Assembly: GCF_014306625.1 (NCBI RefSeq)
Contig: NZ_JACRYL010000009.1
Span: 134,039 to 198,038 of the forward strand
Reading direction: 5' to 3'
DNA: 64,000 nucleotides
From: Pedobacter fastidiosus
GTDB lineage: Bacteria > Bacteroidota > Bacteroidia > Sphingobacteriales > Sphingobacteriaceae
How positions within the stretch are numbered: position 1 is the stretch's first letter; the number at the start of each line of letters is the position of its first letter. Under the pieces are notes generated by a model. The model did no database searches. It saw only the letters and a list, made by a program, of their open reading frames with translations, and was not told where the DNA came from. Position numbers and translations under genes: made by a program. This document shows positions 16,528 through 26,465 of the stretch, piece by piece.

Positions 16528-18330
16528 TTAACTCGACTTAAAATATTCAAGCAAAGTGACCAACTGTTTCTTATTCAGCACTTCGCTAAGTTCTTTCTCT
16601 GTAGCTTCTTTAATCTTTTTAACCGATTTAAAATGAGTTAAAAGTTTATCTGCAGTAGTTTTCCCGATTCCTTCAATTTGCTCAAGCTCCGTTTTGAGCG
16701 TTCCCTGATCGCGTTTTTTACGGTGAAAGGTAATTCCGAACCTGTGTGCTTCATCCCTTAACTGCTGAATAATTTTTAAAGTTTCTGATTTTTTATCCAG
16801 ATATAACGGGAACGAATCTCCAGGATAGAAAAGTTCTTCTAATCGCTTCGCAATTCCAATCACCGTAACTTTATGTTCAATTCCCAATAATTTTAAACTC
16901 TTCATGGCAGAAGAAAGCTGACCTTTACCGCCATCAATAATGATTAGCTGAGGCAAAGGCTGATCTTCATCCAACATTCGTCTATAACGACGGAAAACAG
17001 CTTCTTCCATGGTTGCAAAATCATTCGGGCCTTCAACCGTTTTCACGTTAAAATGGCGATAATCTTTTTTAGATGGTTTTGCATCTTTAAAAACTACAAT
17101 AGCAGAAACAGGATATTTTCCCTGAAAGTTCGAGTTATCAAAACATTCGATGTGTTTTGGCAATTGCGTTAAACGCAAATCGTTTTGCATCGTAGTTAAA
17201 ATACGGTCGGTGCGTAAATCTGGATTTAACTTTTCGTATTGGTTTAGTTTTTCCCTTTTAAAGAAGAGCACATTCTTTTGCGAAAGCTCCAAAAGTTTCT
17301 TTTTCTCCCCAAGTTTAGGAACTGTAAATCTTAAGCTTTCATCTTCCAGCGATAAATCGAAAGGCACAATTATTTCTCTAGATGTGCTATTAAATTTCGT
17401 TCTGAACTCCAACATTGCAATGGTTATAAGCTCCTCATCACTTTCATCCAATTGCTTTTTAATCTCTATGGTTTGAGTTTGAATAATCGTACCGTTCATT
17501 ACTTTTAAATAATTCACAAAGGCATAACGTTCATCCGATGCAATGCTCACCACATCAACATTGGTAATTGCACTATTTACCACTGTAGATTTACTTTGAT
17601 ATTTCTCTAAAACCTGTAATTTTCTAGAATATTGATGCGCCAACTCAAAGTTCAAATCCTCTGAAGCCGTTTTTATAATTCCCTTAACATCGCGAATTAC
17701 ATTGCCAATCTTCCCATTTAAAATCTCTTTAATCTCACCTATATTTTTATCATAATCACTTTCCGATTGATAGTTTTGACAAGGACCTTTACAGTTCCCA
17801 ATTTGATATTCTAAGCAAACTTTAAATTTTCCTTCAGCAATGTTTTTTTCATTTAAAGGTAAACTACAAGTACGTAAGGTGTACGTTTCCTTAATTAAAT
17901 CCAAAATGGTGTGCATCATCCCAATCGAACCATAAGGTCCAAAATAGGTTGATCCATCCTTAATTACTTTTCTGGTCCAATAAATTCTCGGGTAATTTTC
18001 ATTCTTAACAATAATCCAAGGGTAGGTTTTATCATCCTTTAGGTTAATATTAAATTTTGGTTGGTGCTTTTTTATTAAGCTATTTTCAAGCAGCCAAGCA
18101 TCAATTTCAGTATCAACTATGGTAAAGGTAATCTTCCTAATCCGAGATACTAAGACTCTCGTTTTACCATTAAATTGATTTTTATCGCTATTAAAATATG
18201 ATCCAACCCGATTGCGCAGATCTTTGGCTTTTCCTATATACATCAGCTTTCCATCCGCATCCCAATACTGGTAAACGCCCGGTTTGTGCGGAATTGCGGT
18301 TAATGCTGTTTTATGGTCGAAACTGCTCAT
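16528..18330 (-). CDS. uvrC: UvrC, excinuclease ABC subunit C
   Basis: This 600-residue endonuclease makes both cuts in nucleotide excision repair. In order: GIY-YIG domain (PGVYQYWDADGKLMYIGKAK, about 18-37), a Cys-containing UvrC region (GNCKGPCQNY), the UvrB-binding UVR segment (about 200-235), the RNase H-like C-terminal nuclease (ECFDNSNFQG, DGGKGQLSSA), and a helix-hairpin-helix pair (IEGIGKTTADKLL). Full length. A single gene, convergent with gldN. Confidence 0.97.
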   Translation of the reverse strand: MSSFDHKTALTAIPHKPGVYQYWDADGKLMYIGKAKDLRNRVGSYFNSDKNQFNGKTRVLVSRIRKITFTIVDTEIDAWLLENSLIKKHQPKFNINLKDDKTYPWIIVKNENYPRIYWTRKVIKDGSTYFGPYGSIGMMHTILDLIKETYTLRTCSLPLNEKNIAEGKFKVCLEYQIGNCKGPCQNYQSESDYDKNIGEIKEILNGKIGNVIRDVKGIIKTASEDLNFELAHQYSRKLQVLEKYQSKSTVVNSAITNVDVVSIASDERYAFVNYLKVMNGTIIQTQTIEIKKQLDESDEELITIAMLEFRTKFNSTSREIIVPFDLSLEDESLRFTVPKLGEKKKLLELSQKNVLFFKREKLNQYEKLNPDLRTDRILTTMQNDLRLTQLPKHIECFDNSNFQGKYPVSAIVVFKDAKPSKKDYRHFNVKTVEGPNDFATMEEAVFRRYRRMLDEDQPLPQLIIIDGGKGQLSSAMKSLKLLGIEHKVTVIGIAKRLEELFYPGDSFPLYLDKKSETLKIIQQLRDEAHRFGITFHRKKRDQGTLKTELEQIEGIGKTTADKLLTHFKSVKKIKEATEKELSEVLNKKQLVTLLEYFKSS

Positions 18331-18397
18331 GGATTACAAAAATAGGATTCAATTGGGGAAATCTTCAGAGATATGATTTATTGTTTAAAGAATTTTG

Positions 18398-18507
18398 GCG
18401 TGCCCCTAAGCTACGCAAAGGGTCAGGCTATTCATTGCAAGTCCTCGAACCGAAAAAAACGGTTCTCCGGGCTTTTCATTTCTATCCTTCACGCAAAACC
18501 CATAGTA
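18398..18507. repeat. Interspersed ~110-bp repeat, copy 2
   Basis: It matches the copy at 1872-1982 at both ends (CCCTAAGCTACGCAAAGGGTC and CACGCAAAACCCATAG), with a central hairpin CGAACCGAAAAAAACGGTTC. It lies between the uvrC start and the PBP1A stop and just reaches the latter region. An open frame across it (18198-18623, plus) is an artefact of the repeat and antisense overlap. Confidence 0.65.
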
Positions 18508-20724
18508 TTAAAAACCTAATTTCTCATCAAGTTCTGTTGTTCCTTCTTCTTGTTTTTGATACTGATTACAATCAAAAACAATGGAAACGCCGGCTTTGGG
18601 TGCTTCGAAATCAGCATGACTAATCTTTAATGATGGATTTGCATATACACGCTTTATAAAACCTGCGAAAATTGGCAAGGCAGTATTTGCACCCTCACCT
18701 TGACCAGTGCTAATAAAGTGAAACGCTCTATCCTCGCAGCCTGTCCATACGCCCGTTACCAACTGAGGCGTGATGGCCATAAACCAACCATCAGAGTTAT
18801 TCTGTGTAGTTCCGGTTTTGCCACCAATTGGTGCGTTAACTTTATATTTATAGTTTAATCTAGAACCTGTTCCGTTAGTAATTACGCCCTTTAACATTCT
18901 CGTCATTACGTACGCAACTTCCTCGCTCATTACAGGTTTTGGAATTGCTTTTTGAGAATATAAAACTACACCATTCTTATCTTCCACTCTTAAAAGATAA
19001 ATCGGTTGCGTATAAAAACCTTTGTTGGCAAAAGCACCATAAGCGCCAACCATATTGTAAATGGACGAATCAAAAGTTCCAAGTGCGATAGATGGATAGG
19101 CCGGAACATTTGGAATGCCCATTTTGGTTGCCAAGTTTGCTACTGCTACCGGGCCAACCTGCTTCATTAAATAAGCGGTAATGTAGTTTTGAGAATAAGC
19201 CAAAGCCTTTTGTAAAGTTAAAACTCCTGGTAAAGTTCCTGTAGATTTTGGTGTCCAAGGTTCTCCATAACCCTCAATCGTTACCGGAACATTTGGCACC
19301 GTATAACAAGGCGAATATCCGTTTTCAATAGCCACGGCATAAGTAAATGGTTTTGCTGTAGAACCCACTTGCCTTGTTCCCATTTTAACCTGATCATATT
19401 TAAAATGCTCGAAATTTATCCCGCCAACCCAAGCCTTAACATGGCCATTGGTTGGGTCCATGGTCATCATAGCATTACGTAAAAGCATTTTATAGTAACG
19501 AACAGAGTCAATTGGCTTCATCGTTGTATCTACATTTCCCTTCCAAGTAAATATGGTTAGCTCGGTAGGCGTGTTGAAATCCTGTTTAATTTCCTCATCA
19601 GTTTTTCCTTCTGCTTTTAATGATTTATAACGGTCAGAACGTTTTATTCCTTGCTCAATCTGTAAAGATTTATCCTTAAAAGGATTTCTGCCTTTCCAGC
19701 TGTTTATAAATTGCTGTTGCAAAACCTTCATGTATTCTTTCTGCGCTTCCTCTGCATAAACCTGCATATCATAATTCAGAGTGGTATATATTTTCAAACC
19801 ATCACGATCTAAATCATAAGGAGTGCCATCAGATTTTGTTATCCCTTGATCCTGAAAAATAGTTTTAACATCACTCTTTAAAACTGAACGGAAGTAAGGC
19901 GCAATCCCATCGTTAACCGTTGCCGCGTTAAAATGTAGGTCCAATGGTTTATCTTTCTGCTTTTCAAACTCTTGCGGAGTAAGTAAATCCAATTTCACCA
20001 TCATGGCCATGACAGTATTCCTTCGATCTTTTGATCTTTCCGGATGACGAGTAGGCGAATACATGGTAATTCCTTTTTGCATGCCCACCAAAGTAGAGGC
20101 TTGTGTTAAAGTTAATTTATCTGGACTGGTGTTAAAGTAAACCCTTGCAGCAGACTTTATTCCGTAGGCTTGATTACCAAAATCTACGGTATTTAAGTAC
20201 ATCGTAATAATCTCTTCTTTCGTATAATTCCTCTCTAATTTAACGGCAACAATCCATTCTTTGAATTTTGTTAAAACCAGCGAGAAGAAATTTAGGTTCG
20301 ATTCTCTTGGGAAAAGATTTTTGGCAAGTTGTTGTGTAATTGTACTTGCACCTTGTTTTTTGCCTATTAAGTTGTAACCAATAATAGAAAATGTACGTTT
20401 AAAATCAATTCCCGAATGTTCTTTAAAACGAGTATCTTCCGTAGCGATTAGTCCATTTATTACGTTTGGAGAAATATCTTTATAACTAACATTCGATCTA
20501 TTTTGAACAAAATATGTTCCTAAAGTTCTGCCATCTTCAGCAATAATTTCCGAAGCTTGATTACTTTTTGGATGTTCAATATCTCGGAAAGATGGAAGCG
20601 CACCAAAAAGGCCAAATCCAATCATAGAAATGAATATTGCAAAAACGGCTATTCCACCAATTAATACTTTCCAAATGCGCAGACTGTATCTTTTTGTTTC
20701 TTCTTTTGAAAGGGGCTTGTTCAT
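18508..20724 (-). CDS. Class A penicillin-binding protein (PBP1A type)
   Basis: This 738-residue bifunctional peptidoglycan synthase has an N-terminal membrane anchor (about 19-42). The family 51 transglycosylase domain shows EDTRFKEHSGID and GASTITQQLAKNLF. The transpeptidase domain has SxxK in GSTAKPF, SxN in YSQN, and KTG in GGKTGTTQN. The catalytic residues are all present. It lies 102 bases downstream of porW/sprE on the same strand, so the two may be co-transcribed. Confidence 0.95.
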   Translation of the reverse strand: MNKPLSKEETKRYSLRIWKVLIGGIAVFAIFISMIGFGLFGALPSFRDIEHPKSNQASEIIAEDGRTLGTYFVQNRSNVSYKDISPNVINGLIATEDTRFKEHSGIDFKRTFSIIGYNLIGKKQGASTITQQLAKNLFPRESNLNFFSLVLTKFKEWIVAVKLERNYTKEEIITMYLNTVDFGNQAYGIKSAARVYFNTSPDKLTLTQASTLVGMQKGITMYSPTRHPERSKDRRNTVMAMMVKLDLLTPQEFEKQKDKPLDLHFNAATVNDGIAPYFRSVLKSDVKTIFQDQGITKSDGTPYDLDRDGLKIYTTLNYDMQVYAEEAQKEYMKVLQQQFINSWKGRNPFKDKSLQIEQGIKRSDRYKSLKAEGKTDEEIKQDFNTPTELTIFTWKGNVDTTMKPIDSVRYYKMLLRNAMMTMDPTNGHVKAWVGGINFEHFKYDQVKMGTRQVGSTAKPFTYAVAIENGYSPCYTVPNVPVTIEGYGEPWTPKSTGTLPGVLTLQKALAYSQNYITAYLMKQVGPVAVANLATKMGIPNVPAYPSIALGTFDSSIYNMVGAYGAFANKGFYTQPIYLLRVEDKNGVVLYSQKAIPKPVMSEEVAYVMTRMLKGVITNGTGSRLNYKYKVNAPIGGKTGTTQNNSDGWFMAITPQLVTGVWTGCEDRAFHFISTGQGEGANTALPIFAGFIKRVYANPSLKISHADFEAPKAGVSIVFDCNQYQKQEEGTTELDEKLGF

Positions 20725-20826
20725 TGTAATGTTGTTTTGTTGGCTTTGGATAAATAATATACATCACCTTATTGATGTGTCTATTTTTTTATCCTTAGCT
20801 AAATAATGTTGCAAATATCGGCAACC

Positions 20827-23595
20827 TTATTGATAATTGTTTTTGTAAAACTCAAGATACTCGTTAATTCTTGATCTATCTTTTAGTTTATCGAAATTCT
20901 CTTTGCTGATGATGAATCCTTTATAAATATTTTCGGGCACTTTCATAATGTTTTTCAATTGCCCTTTAATGCTCTCTTCATAAATTTTAGCATCCTCCAA
21001 ATCAATAAAGCTGGTTACATAAATTAGTTGATCATTATCCAACTCTATCAATTTATGAACCAAATCATTGTCAGGATAATTTCCACGATTAAATTGGCCC
21101 AGTCCGAAACGCGAAGAACTTAAGGTTAACGTAGCATCTGCTACATCAATAACGTAATAATAAGTATCTGATGTTGCGGTACTGAAAATACTTGCAGGTT
21201 TATTTGGATTAACGACAGGCTTTTCTTCAGGTTTCTCTGCCGGTTTAGCTAAAACTACTTTGGGTTCATCAGCAGCATTTATAGCTTTCTCAATTGCCTT
21301 AGGTTGTGTGGCTTCAGTTTTTGCCTGATTAACGAATCGTGGTTCAGTGGCATCAAAATCAATTAACGCAACTCGGCGCTGTTTAAATTCAACCAAGTTT
21401 GAGTCGATATATTTTAAGTGATCTCTAACCAAAGGTGTAATAATTTTATCGTTTGGATAAAGTGTATTAATCGAGTTGAACTCGGTTAACAATGCATCAA
21501 CTTTAGAAGTTCTACCAACCGCAATGGCTTTTAAATAAGCGTACTGTGGCGCCAGATCATTTTCTGGGAAAGCGCTAATATTTTCATTTGCCTGCTTAAC
21601 TACACTAGGATAATCTTTTTTGGCATAAGCAGTAAAAGCAAGGTTATAGTTGTTGTTCGCTGCGTTTTCCAGCTGAGTTTGTTTTGCTGAATAAGAAGGA
21701 TCTAAAATGGTTTTTGCGAAGTTTGAATTCGGGAATTTAGTTAAAACCAGCTGTTTATATTCATCAGATTTCACCTGATCAATAACTTGATAATTTAAAT
21801 ACAGACTGTAATAAACCGCTACTAAATGGTTATTATCAGGAAAACGTTTAAGCAATTCTAGGTACACTTTATTTGCTTCAACCTTATCATTTAGCTCCTG
21901 CTGATAAAAACTTGCGATTTCAAAATAAGCATCGATAATTTTTTGGTTTGATTTGGAGATCAAATCTGCAGTAACCGGTAAAGCATTTAAATAATGTTTT
22001 TCTAACGAAGTTTGATCATTTGCTAACGGTGCATTCGGATCATTTGCTGGTGTAATTCCATTGGCAACATTTCCACCAGCTAAAATCTGGTTGTTTTCTT
22101 GAGCAGAAGAGCGCACACTTTGACGCCAATTATCTTCCAGTTGTCTATTTCCCCATCTCTTTTTAAAATCAGAGAAACCATTACTTATCGCCGCATTGTT
22201 GTTAAAATAAAAAGTGTTTCCAGTACCTAATGATGGATTTAAAGATTGGTTTGGTGCATTAGGATCGTTTAGAAACTGATTCCCATTAGATCCAGTATTG
22301 GTTAAGGTAACTTTAGGCGTTAAAAATGCTCTTACTTTAGCTTCGCGTTCTGTTTCCGGTAATTTGGCTATGGCTTGTAAGGTATCTTCTTTTGATATAA
22401 TTGAATATCGATCGGTTAGATATTGAAGATTATCAGCCTTTTTAACAATGTTATCATAATCAGGAAAATTCTTAGGCAAAATCATTACCGTACTGTCGTA
22501 ATATAATTTCGCCTTAATATAATTGTTAAACTCTTTAAAGTTTAAATCGGCAATTCTTAAGTAGGAGAGTGCTTTTTGGTTTTGATTTCTGGTGCTTTTT
22601 TGAACCGATTTCTGATAATTTTCCTCTGCCTTTACAAAATTTCCTTGAGCAGAAAATAATTCTCCAACTTGGTAATAAATCTGATCAGTATAATCGAAAT
22701 TTTTATCGTCTCTTAGTAAGGCAAGCAACTGTTGTTCCTTATTCAGTTTCTCTCCGCTTAATAAAGCCTTTAATTTTATCCGATTTAAATTGGCATGGAA
22801 ATACATTTCAAAAGGTGCATTGCTTTTTTCAACTTTGGTAAAATTGGCGTAAGCATCTTGAAGATTGTTTTCTTTTTCCTGCAACTGCGCAAGAATAAAC
22901 TTCCAACGGATTCGATCCTGATTATTCGAAGAACTCGAAATGGCAGATTCCAATAAAAGGATGGCTTCTTTATTGCGTTTTTGATAAATCCGCATTTGTG
23001 CAGTTGTGGCTAAAGGCTCTGCCAGATCTTTTTTAAGTTCATCAGCAGCACGCAACATGGTATCTAAAATTTTATCGGCATAGCCCATGTTATTCAACTC
23101 CATCTGGCTTCTTGCTTTCCAATTAAGCGCCATAACGAAAGTTTTTAAATTGCTCCCATAGGTTTTAGCGGTATAATCAAAATATTCTGAAGCAATAAAA
23201 TAATTGCCCTTTAAATAGTTTGCCTTACCCAATAACATATAGGCATCATCAATATAATTACTAAAGCTTTTATCGTTGATGATCGTTTGCCCTTTAAAAA
23301 TGACTTCGTCTAACTGTTTGTTAGCAACGCCTGGGGTTAAAACCAAATTTATCTGAGGCTCTGGATCCAAATAAACAGGTAGAATCTTTTCATAATTGTC
23401 CGAATAGCTTTGCGCTAAACTTTCATAATACTCGGTGAGTAAAACATTTGAGTTATAGATATAGTTATATCTTGCCGTCAAGTTTTGCATCTTGCGGCTA
23501 ACAGTGGTATCTTTAGGTGTTATGCACCCGAAGGCAAATAACAGATATAAGCAGAAGAGGAAGGGATTTAAGGGTTTGTAGGTGCGTTTTTTCAA
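20827..23595 (-). CDS. porW: PorW/SprE, TPR lipoprotein of the type IX secretion system
   Basis: The 922-residue lipoprotein has a signal ending in a lipobox FAFGC and RKMQNLTARYNYIYNSN just after it, a hallmark of the PorW/SprE family. Several tetratricopeptide-type repeats run through 100-700 (e.g. GKANYLKGNYFIASEYFDY, AEENYQKSVQKSTRNQNQKAL), followed by a low-complexity linker rich in Pro, Lys and Glu and a C-terminal alpha-beta domain of about 110 residues. PorW/SprE is needed for T9SS secretion and links the motor/ring to the translocon. Located upstream of a PBP1A gene. Confidence 0.9.
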   Translation of the reverse strand: MKKRTYKPLNPFLFCLYLLFAFGCITPKDTTVSRKMQNLTARYNYIYNSNVLLTEYYESLAQSYSDNYEKILPVYLDPEPQINLVLTPGVANKQLDEVIFKGQTIINDKSFSNYIDDAYMLLGKANYLKGNYFIASEYFDYTAKTYGSNLKTFVMALNWKARSQMELNNMGYADKILDTMLRAADELKKDLAEPLATTAQMRIYQKRNKEAILLLESAISSSSNNQDRIRWKFILAQLQEKENNLQDAYANFTKVEKSNAPFEMYFHANLNRIKLKALLSGEKLNKEQQLLALLRDDKNFDYTDQIYYQVGELFSAQGNFVKAEENYQKSVQKSTRNQNQKALSYLRIADLNFKEFNNYIKAKLYYDSTVMILPKNFPDYDNIVKKADNLQYLTDRYSIISKEDTLQAIAKLPETEREAKVRAFLTPKVTLTNTGSNGNQFLNDPNAPNQSLNPSLGTGNTFYFNNNAAISNGFSDFKKRWGNRQLEDNWRQSVRSSAQENNQILAGGNVANGITPANDPNAPLANDQTSLEKHYLNALPVTADLISKSNQKIIDAYFEIASFYQQELNDKVEANKVYLELLKRFPDNNHLVAVYYSLYLNYQVIDQVKSDEYKQLVLTKFPNSNFAKTILDPSYSAKQTQLENAANNNYNLAFTAYAKKDYPSVVKQANENISAFPENDLAPQYAYLKAIAVGRTSKVDALLTEFNSINTLYPNDKIITPLVRDHLKYIDSNLVEFKQRRVALIDFDATEPRFVNQAKTEATQPKAIEKAINAADEPKVVLAKPAEKPEEKPVVNPNKPASIFSTATSDTYYYVIDVADATLTLSSSRFGLGQFNRGNYPDNDLVHKLIELDNDQLIYVTSFIDLEDAKIYEESIKGQLKNIMKVPENIYKGFIISKENFDKLKDRSRINEYLEFYKNNYQ

Positions 23596-23641
23596 GTATA
23601 ATAAATGTCTTTAAGTGGATATACATTTAACAAAAAGTATG

Positions 23642-23649
23642 CAAAATTA
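23642..23649 (-). promoter_or_regulatory. Bacteroidota -7 box for porW/sprE
   Basis: On the minus strand TAATTTTG fits TAnnTTTG and lies 46 bases upstream of the porW/sprE ATG. No clear -33 element was found. Confidence 0.4.
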
Positions 23650-23706
23650 TTTTATCGGTCAACAAATTTTAATTATTCAAAGTTAATTTAATTATTGCAT
23701 TAAAAA

Positions 23707-23928
23707 ATGGAAAATCAGAAAGAAGAAAAACCCGAGAAAAAGATAAATTCGGCGGCTAAATATTCAGCTATCGGCTTTCAGATGTTTGCCACAATTGGCT
23801 TACTTACTTTTATAGGTTATAAAATTGATGAACATCGAAATAGCAAAACAAACCTAATTACGGCACTTTTTGCGCTGGCAGGAGTCGGAATTGCACTATA
23901 TCAAGCCATTCGGCAAGCAACTAGATAA
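23707..23928 (+). CDS. AtpZ/AtpI-family small membrane protein
   Basis: The 73-residue protein has a charged N-terminus (MENQKEEKPEKK) and two hydrophobic helices (about 22-40 and 48-67), with GYKIDEH between them. This is the AtpZ/AtpI shape seen at the head of ATP synthase operons, where it aids c-ring assembly or Mg2+ supply. It lies upstream of the Fo genes on the same strand. The ATG at 23707 is the only good start. Confidence 0.8.
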   Translation: MENQKEEKPEKKINSAAKYSAIGFQMFATIGLLTFIGYKIDEHRNSKTNLITALFALAGVGIALYQAIRQATR

Positions 23929-24047
23929 TTGCTTTATTGATAAGTAACTAAATCCTCCAAAAATAATAAGAAGTAGATCTTTTGTAACTCAATGATCTAT
24001 CAATCAAACAATTTAACATTAGCACAATGCTTATCGCTCTAAAATAT

Positions 24048-24055
24048 TATCTTTG
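24048..24055 (+). promoter_or_regulatory. Bacteroidota -7 box inside the atp cluster
   Basis: TATCTTTG matches TAnnTTTG exactly and lies 13 bases before the TTG start at 24069. It suggests that the main atp transcript may begin here rather than at the AtpZ-like gene. Confidence 0.45.
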
Positions 24056-24068
24056 CTAAAATTTTTAT

Positions 24069-24476
24069 TTGCAAAGAATTATTCCATTGACTCTAGCCAA
24101 ATTTACAAGTATCTATCTCATTTTCATTGGCGTCTTAATTGGCGTTGTTGCTGTTTTACCCTTAGTGTTTTCAGGATTGCAATTGTTTGTGCCTAACTTT
24201 TGGCTCGTGTTTGGCTTTTTAGCTGGCATAACTTACATTGCTTATTTGCTTGTTGATATTGGTATTAAACGCGATCCCGAAGTAGGTGTTATGGCTATTA
24301 TGGGATCTATTGCTATAAAGATGTTATTTTGTATGGCTTTTGTGCTGATTTACAGTATTAAAGTGAAGGGAAGTGGGCTAATATTTATGCTTAATTTTTT
24401 TTCTTTATATTTATTGTTTTCAGCCTTTGAAATTTACTGTTTGTTACGTAACTTGCGCCACCAAAATTTAAAGTAA
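24069..24476 (+). CDS. Four-helix membrane protein, probable ATP synthase subunit I-like
   Basis: The 135-residue integral membrane protein has four hydrophobic helices (about 12-33, 40-60, 74-97, 103-125). I do not recognise a precise family, but the place (between an AtpZ-like gene and atpB, 14 bases before atpB) and size match the AtpI/subunit I-like proteins of Fo assembly. No ATG precedes the first helix. The frame opens at TTG 24069, and another TTG at 24087 is possible. A promoter box sits just upstream. Start uncertain. Confidence 0.6.
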   Translation: MQRIIPLTLAKFTSIYLIFIGVLIGVVAVLPLVFSGLQLFVPNFWLVFGFLAGITYIAYLLVDIGIKRDPEVGVMAIMGSIAIKMLFCMAFVLIYSIKVKGSGLIFMLNFFSLYLLFSAFEIYCLLRNLRHQNLK

Positions 24477-24490
24477 AAATCTGCCAATAA

Positions 24491-25621
24491 ATGGATTGTA
24501 ACCAAGTTTTTGTGTCGAAAGTTAAAAGGCTAATTGTTGTTTTCACGCTTTTAGTAGCGTTTTTATCAGTAAAAATTGATGCTTTCGCCCAAGTTGATAG
24601 TGCCGTAGTTCCTGTTGATAGCGTTGTAGCTGAATCTGCTGAAGCAGTTTCTGGCGAACACGGTTCTGTAAAAAAGGAAGAAGAAAAATTCGAGCCTACT
24701 AAGGTGATTATGGAGCACATTGCAGATTCGCATATGTGGCATTTATGGGGACATACTTCTTTGCCTCTTCCGGTAATTTTATACACTCCGAGTGGAATAG
24801 AGGTTTTTTCTTCTGAAAACTTTCACCATGGTGAACATGATTACACAGGTAGTTTCCATACTTATCGTTTAGATGAAGATCATGTAAAAGTGATTGGTAC
24901 CGATGGTAAAGTTGATGAAACTGCAAGCGCTAGCATTTTGGATTTTTCGATTACAAAAAACGTTGCATCAATGTTTGTTGCGATTGCTGTTATATTGATA
25001 TTGTTCATTTCTGTTGCTAATACGTATAAGAAACGCATTGGTAAAGCGCCAAAAGGATTGCAATCTTTTATGGAGCCTATTATTGTTTTTGTTAGAGATG
25101 ATATTGCCAAGCCTAATATTGGTCATAACTATGCCAAGTTTATGCCTTATCTGTTAACCGTATTTTTCTTTATTTTAATAAACAACCTATTTGGTTTAAT
25201 CCCTATTTTTCCGGGTGGTGCTAACGTTACGGGTAACATTACCCTAACTTTTGTTATGGCCGTTGGTACATTAATTATCGTAAATATCAATGGTAACAAA
25301 TACTATTGGAAACACATTTTTAAACCAGATGTGCCGCTTTGGTTATATCCAATTATGATTCCTGTGGAATTAATAGGTATAATTTCTAAACCATTTGCTT
25401 TGATGGTTCGTTTGTTTGCGAACATTACAGCAGGTCACATTATCGTATTGAGTTTAATATCCTTAATATTTATTTTCGAAACATTGGCTATCGCTCCGGT
25501 TTCAGTTGCATTTGTACTATTTATGGATGTATTGGAATTGTTAGTGGCATTTTTACAAGCCTTTATTTTTACATTACTTACTGCCTTATTTATAGGTATG
25601 GCAGTAGAAGAGCATCATTAA
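24491..25621 (+). CDS. atpB: ATP synthase Fo subunit a
   Basis: The 376-residue protein has a signal-like N-terminus (to about residue 34, ending AFAQ) and a periplasmic insert rich in His and acidic residues (about 60-150), both typical of Bacteroidota subunit a. It then forms the membrane bundle. The essential Arg of the proton half-channel is in ALMVRLFANITAGH. The terminal helices (LLVAFLQAFIFTLLTALFIGMAVEEHH) are complete. Confidence 0.95.
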   Translation: MDCNQVFVSKVKRLIVVFTLLVAFLSVKIDAFAQVDSAVVPVDSVVAESAEAVSGEHGSVKKEEEKFEPTKVIMEHIADSHMWHLWGHTSLPLPVILYTPSGIEVFSSENFHHGEHDYTGSFHTYRLDEDHVKVIGTDGKVDETASASILDFSITKNVASMFVAIAVILILFISVANTYKKRIGKAPKGLQSFMEPIIVFVRDDIAKPNIGHNYAKFMPYLLTVFFFILINNLFGLIPIFPGGANVTGNITLTFVMAVGTLIIVNINGNKYYWKHIFKPDVPLWLYPIMIPVELIGIISKPFALMVRLFANITAGHIIVLSLISLIFIFETLAIAPVSVAFVLFMDVLELLVAFLQAFIFTLLTALFIGMAVEEHH

Positions 25622-25650
25622 TAGAAAACTATTTTTTACAATTAATATAA

Positions 25651-25878
<228 letters not shown>

Positions 25879-25966
25879 TTCAAACTGAAAAAGATTAGGT
25901 TGGGTATTTAACGATTGGTTATTTACCCACCTTATTACAAAAGATTGTTTTTAAAAATTAGATAAG

Positions 25967-26461
25967 ATGGAATTAGTAACCCCGAGCATAGGATTAGTTT
26001 TTTGGACCACAATATCGTTCATCTGCTTATTAATATTACTTAGGAAGTTTGCATGGAAACCTATTTTGGGCGCCATACACGAACGTGAGCAAAGCATTGA
26101 TGAGGCATTAAACAAAGCGGAATTAGCCAAACAAGAAATGGCTCGCTTAACTGCTCAGAATCAAGATTTGATGCAACAAGCACGTGCTGAACGTGATGAA
26201 ATTTTAAAGGAAGCTAAAACTCTTAAAGACGGAATCTTAAACGAAGCTAAAAAGCAAGCTCAGGTAGAAGGTTCTAAATTAATTGAAAAAGCTAAGATTG
26301 AGATCGAAAACCAAAAGAAAGCAGCTTTAGCAGAAGTTAAAGATCAAGTTTCTTCTTTATCGTTAGAAATTGCAGAACGTGTTTTACGTACTCAATTGAA
26401 TGATAAAACTAAACAAGAAGCTTTAGTAGCTAATTTGTTAAAAGACGTTGAATTAAACTAG
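25967..26461 (+). CDS. atpF: ATP synthase Fo subunit b
   Basis: The 164-residue protein has one N-terminal membrane helix (about 7-26, FWTTISFICLLILLRKFAW) followed by WKPILGAIHER and a long heptad-rich coiled coil, the peripheral stalk. Only one b-type gene is present, as in other Bacteroidota. It is followed by a repetitive 91-base spacer before atpH. Confidence 0.95.
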   Translation: MELVTPSIGLVFWTTISFICLLILLRKFAWKPILGAIHEREQSIDEALNKAELAKQEMARLTAQNQDLMQQARAERDEILKEAKTLKDGILNEAKKQAQVEGSKLIEKAKIEIENQKKAALAEVKDQVSSLSLEIAERVLRTQLNDKTKQEALVANLLKDVELN

Positions 26462-26465
26462 TTTT

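Noticed and set aside
18198..18623. 141-codon plus-strand ORF
   Set aside because: It overlaps the start of uvrC and the end of the PBP gene in antisense and spans the second copy of the interspersed repeat.
24391..24786. 131-codon minus-strand ORF
   Set aside because: Antisense to the subunit-I-like gene and atpB, both well supported; composition is that of a shadow frame.
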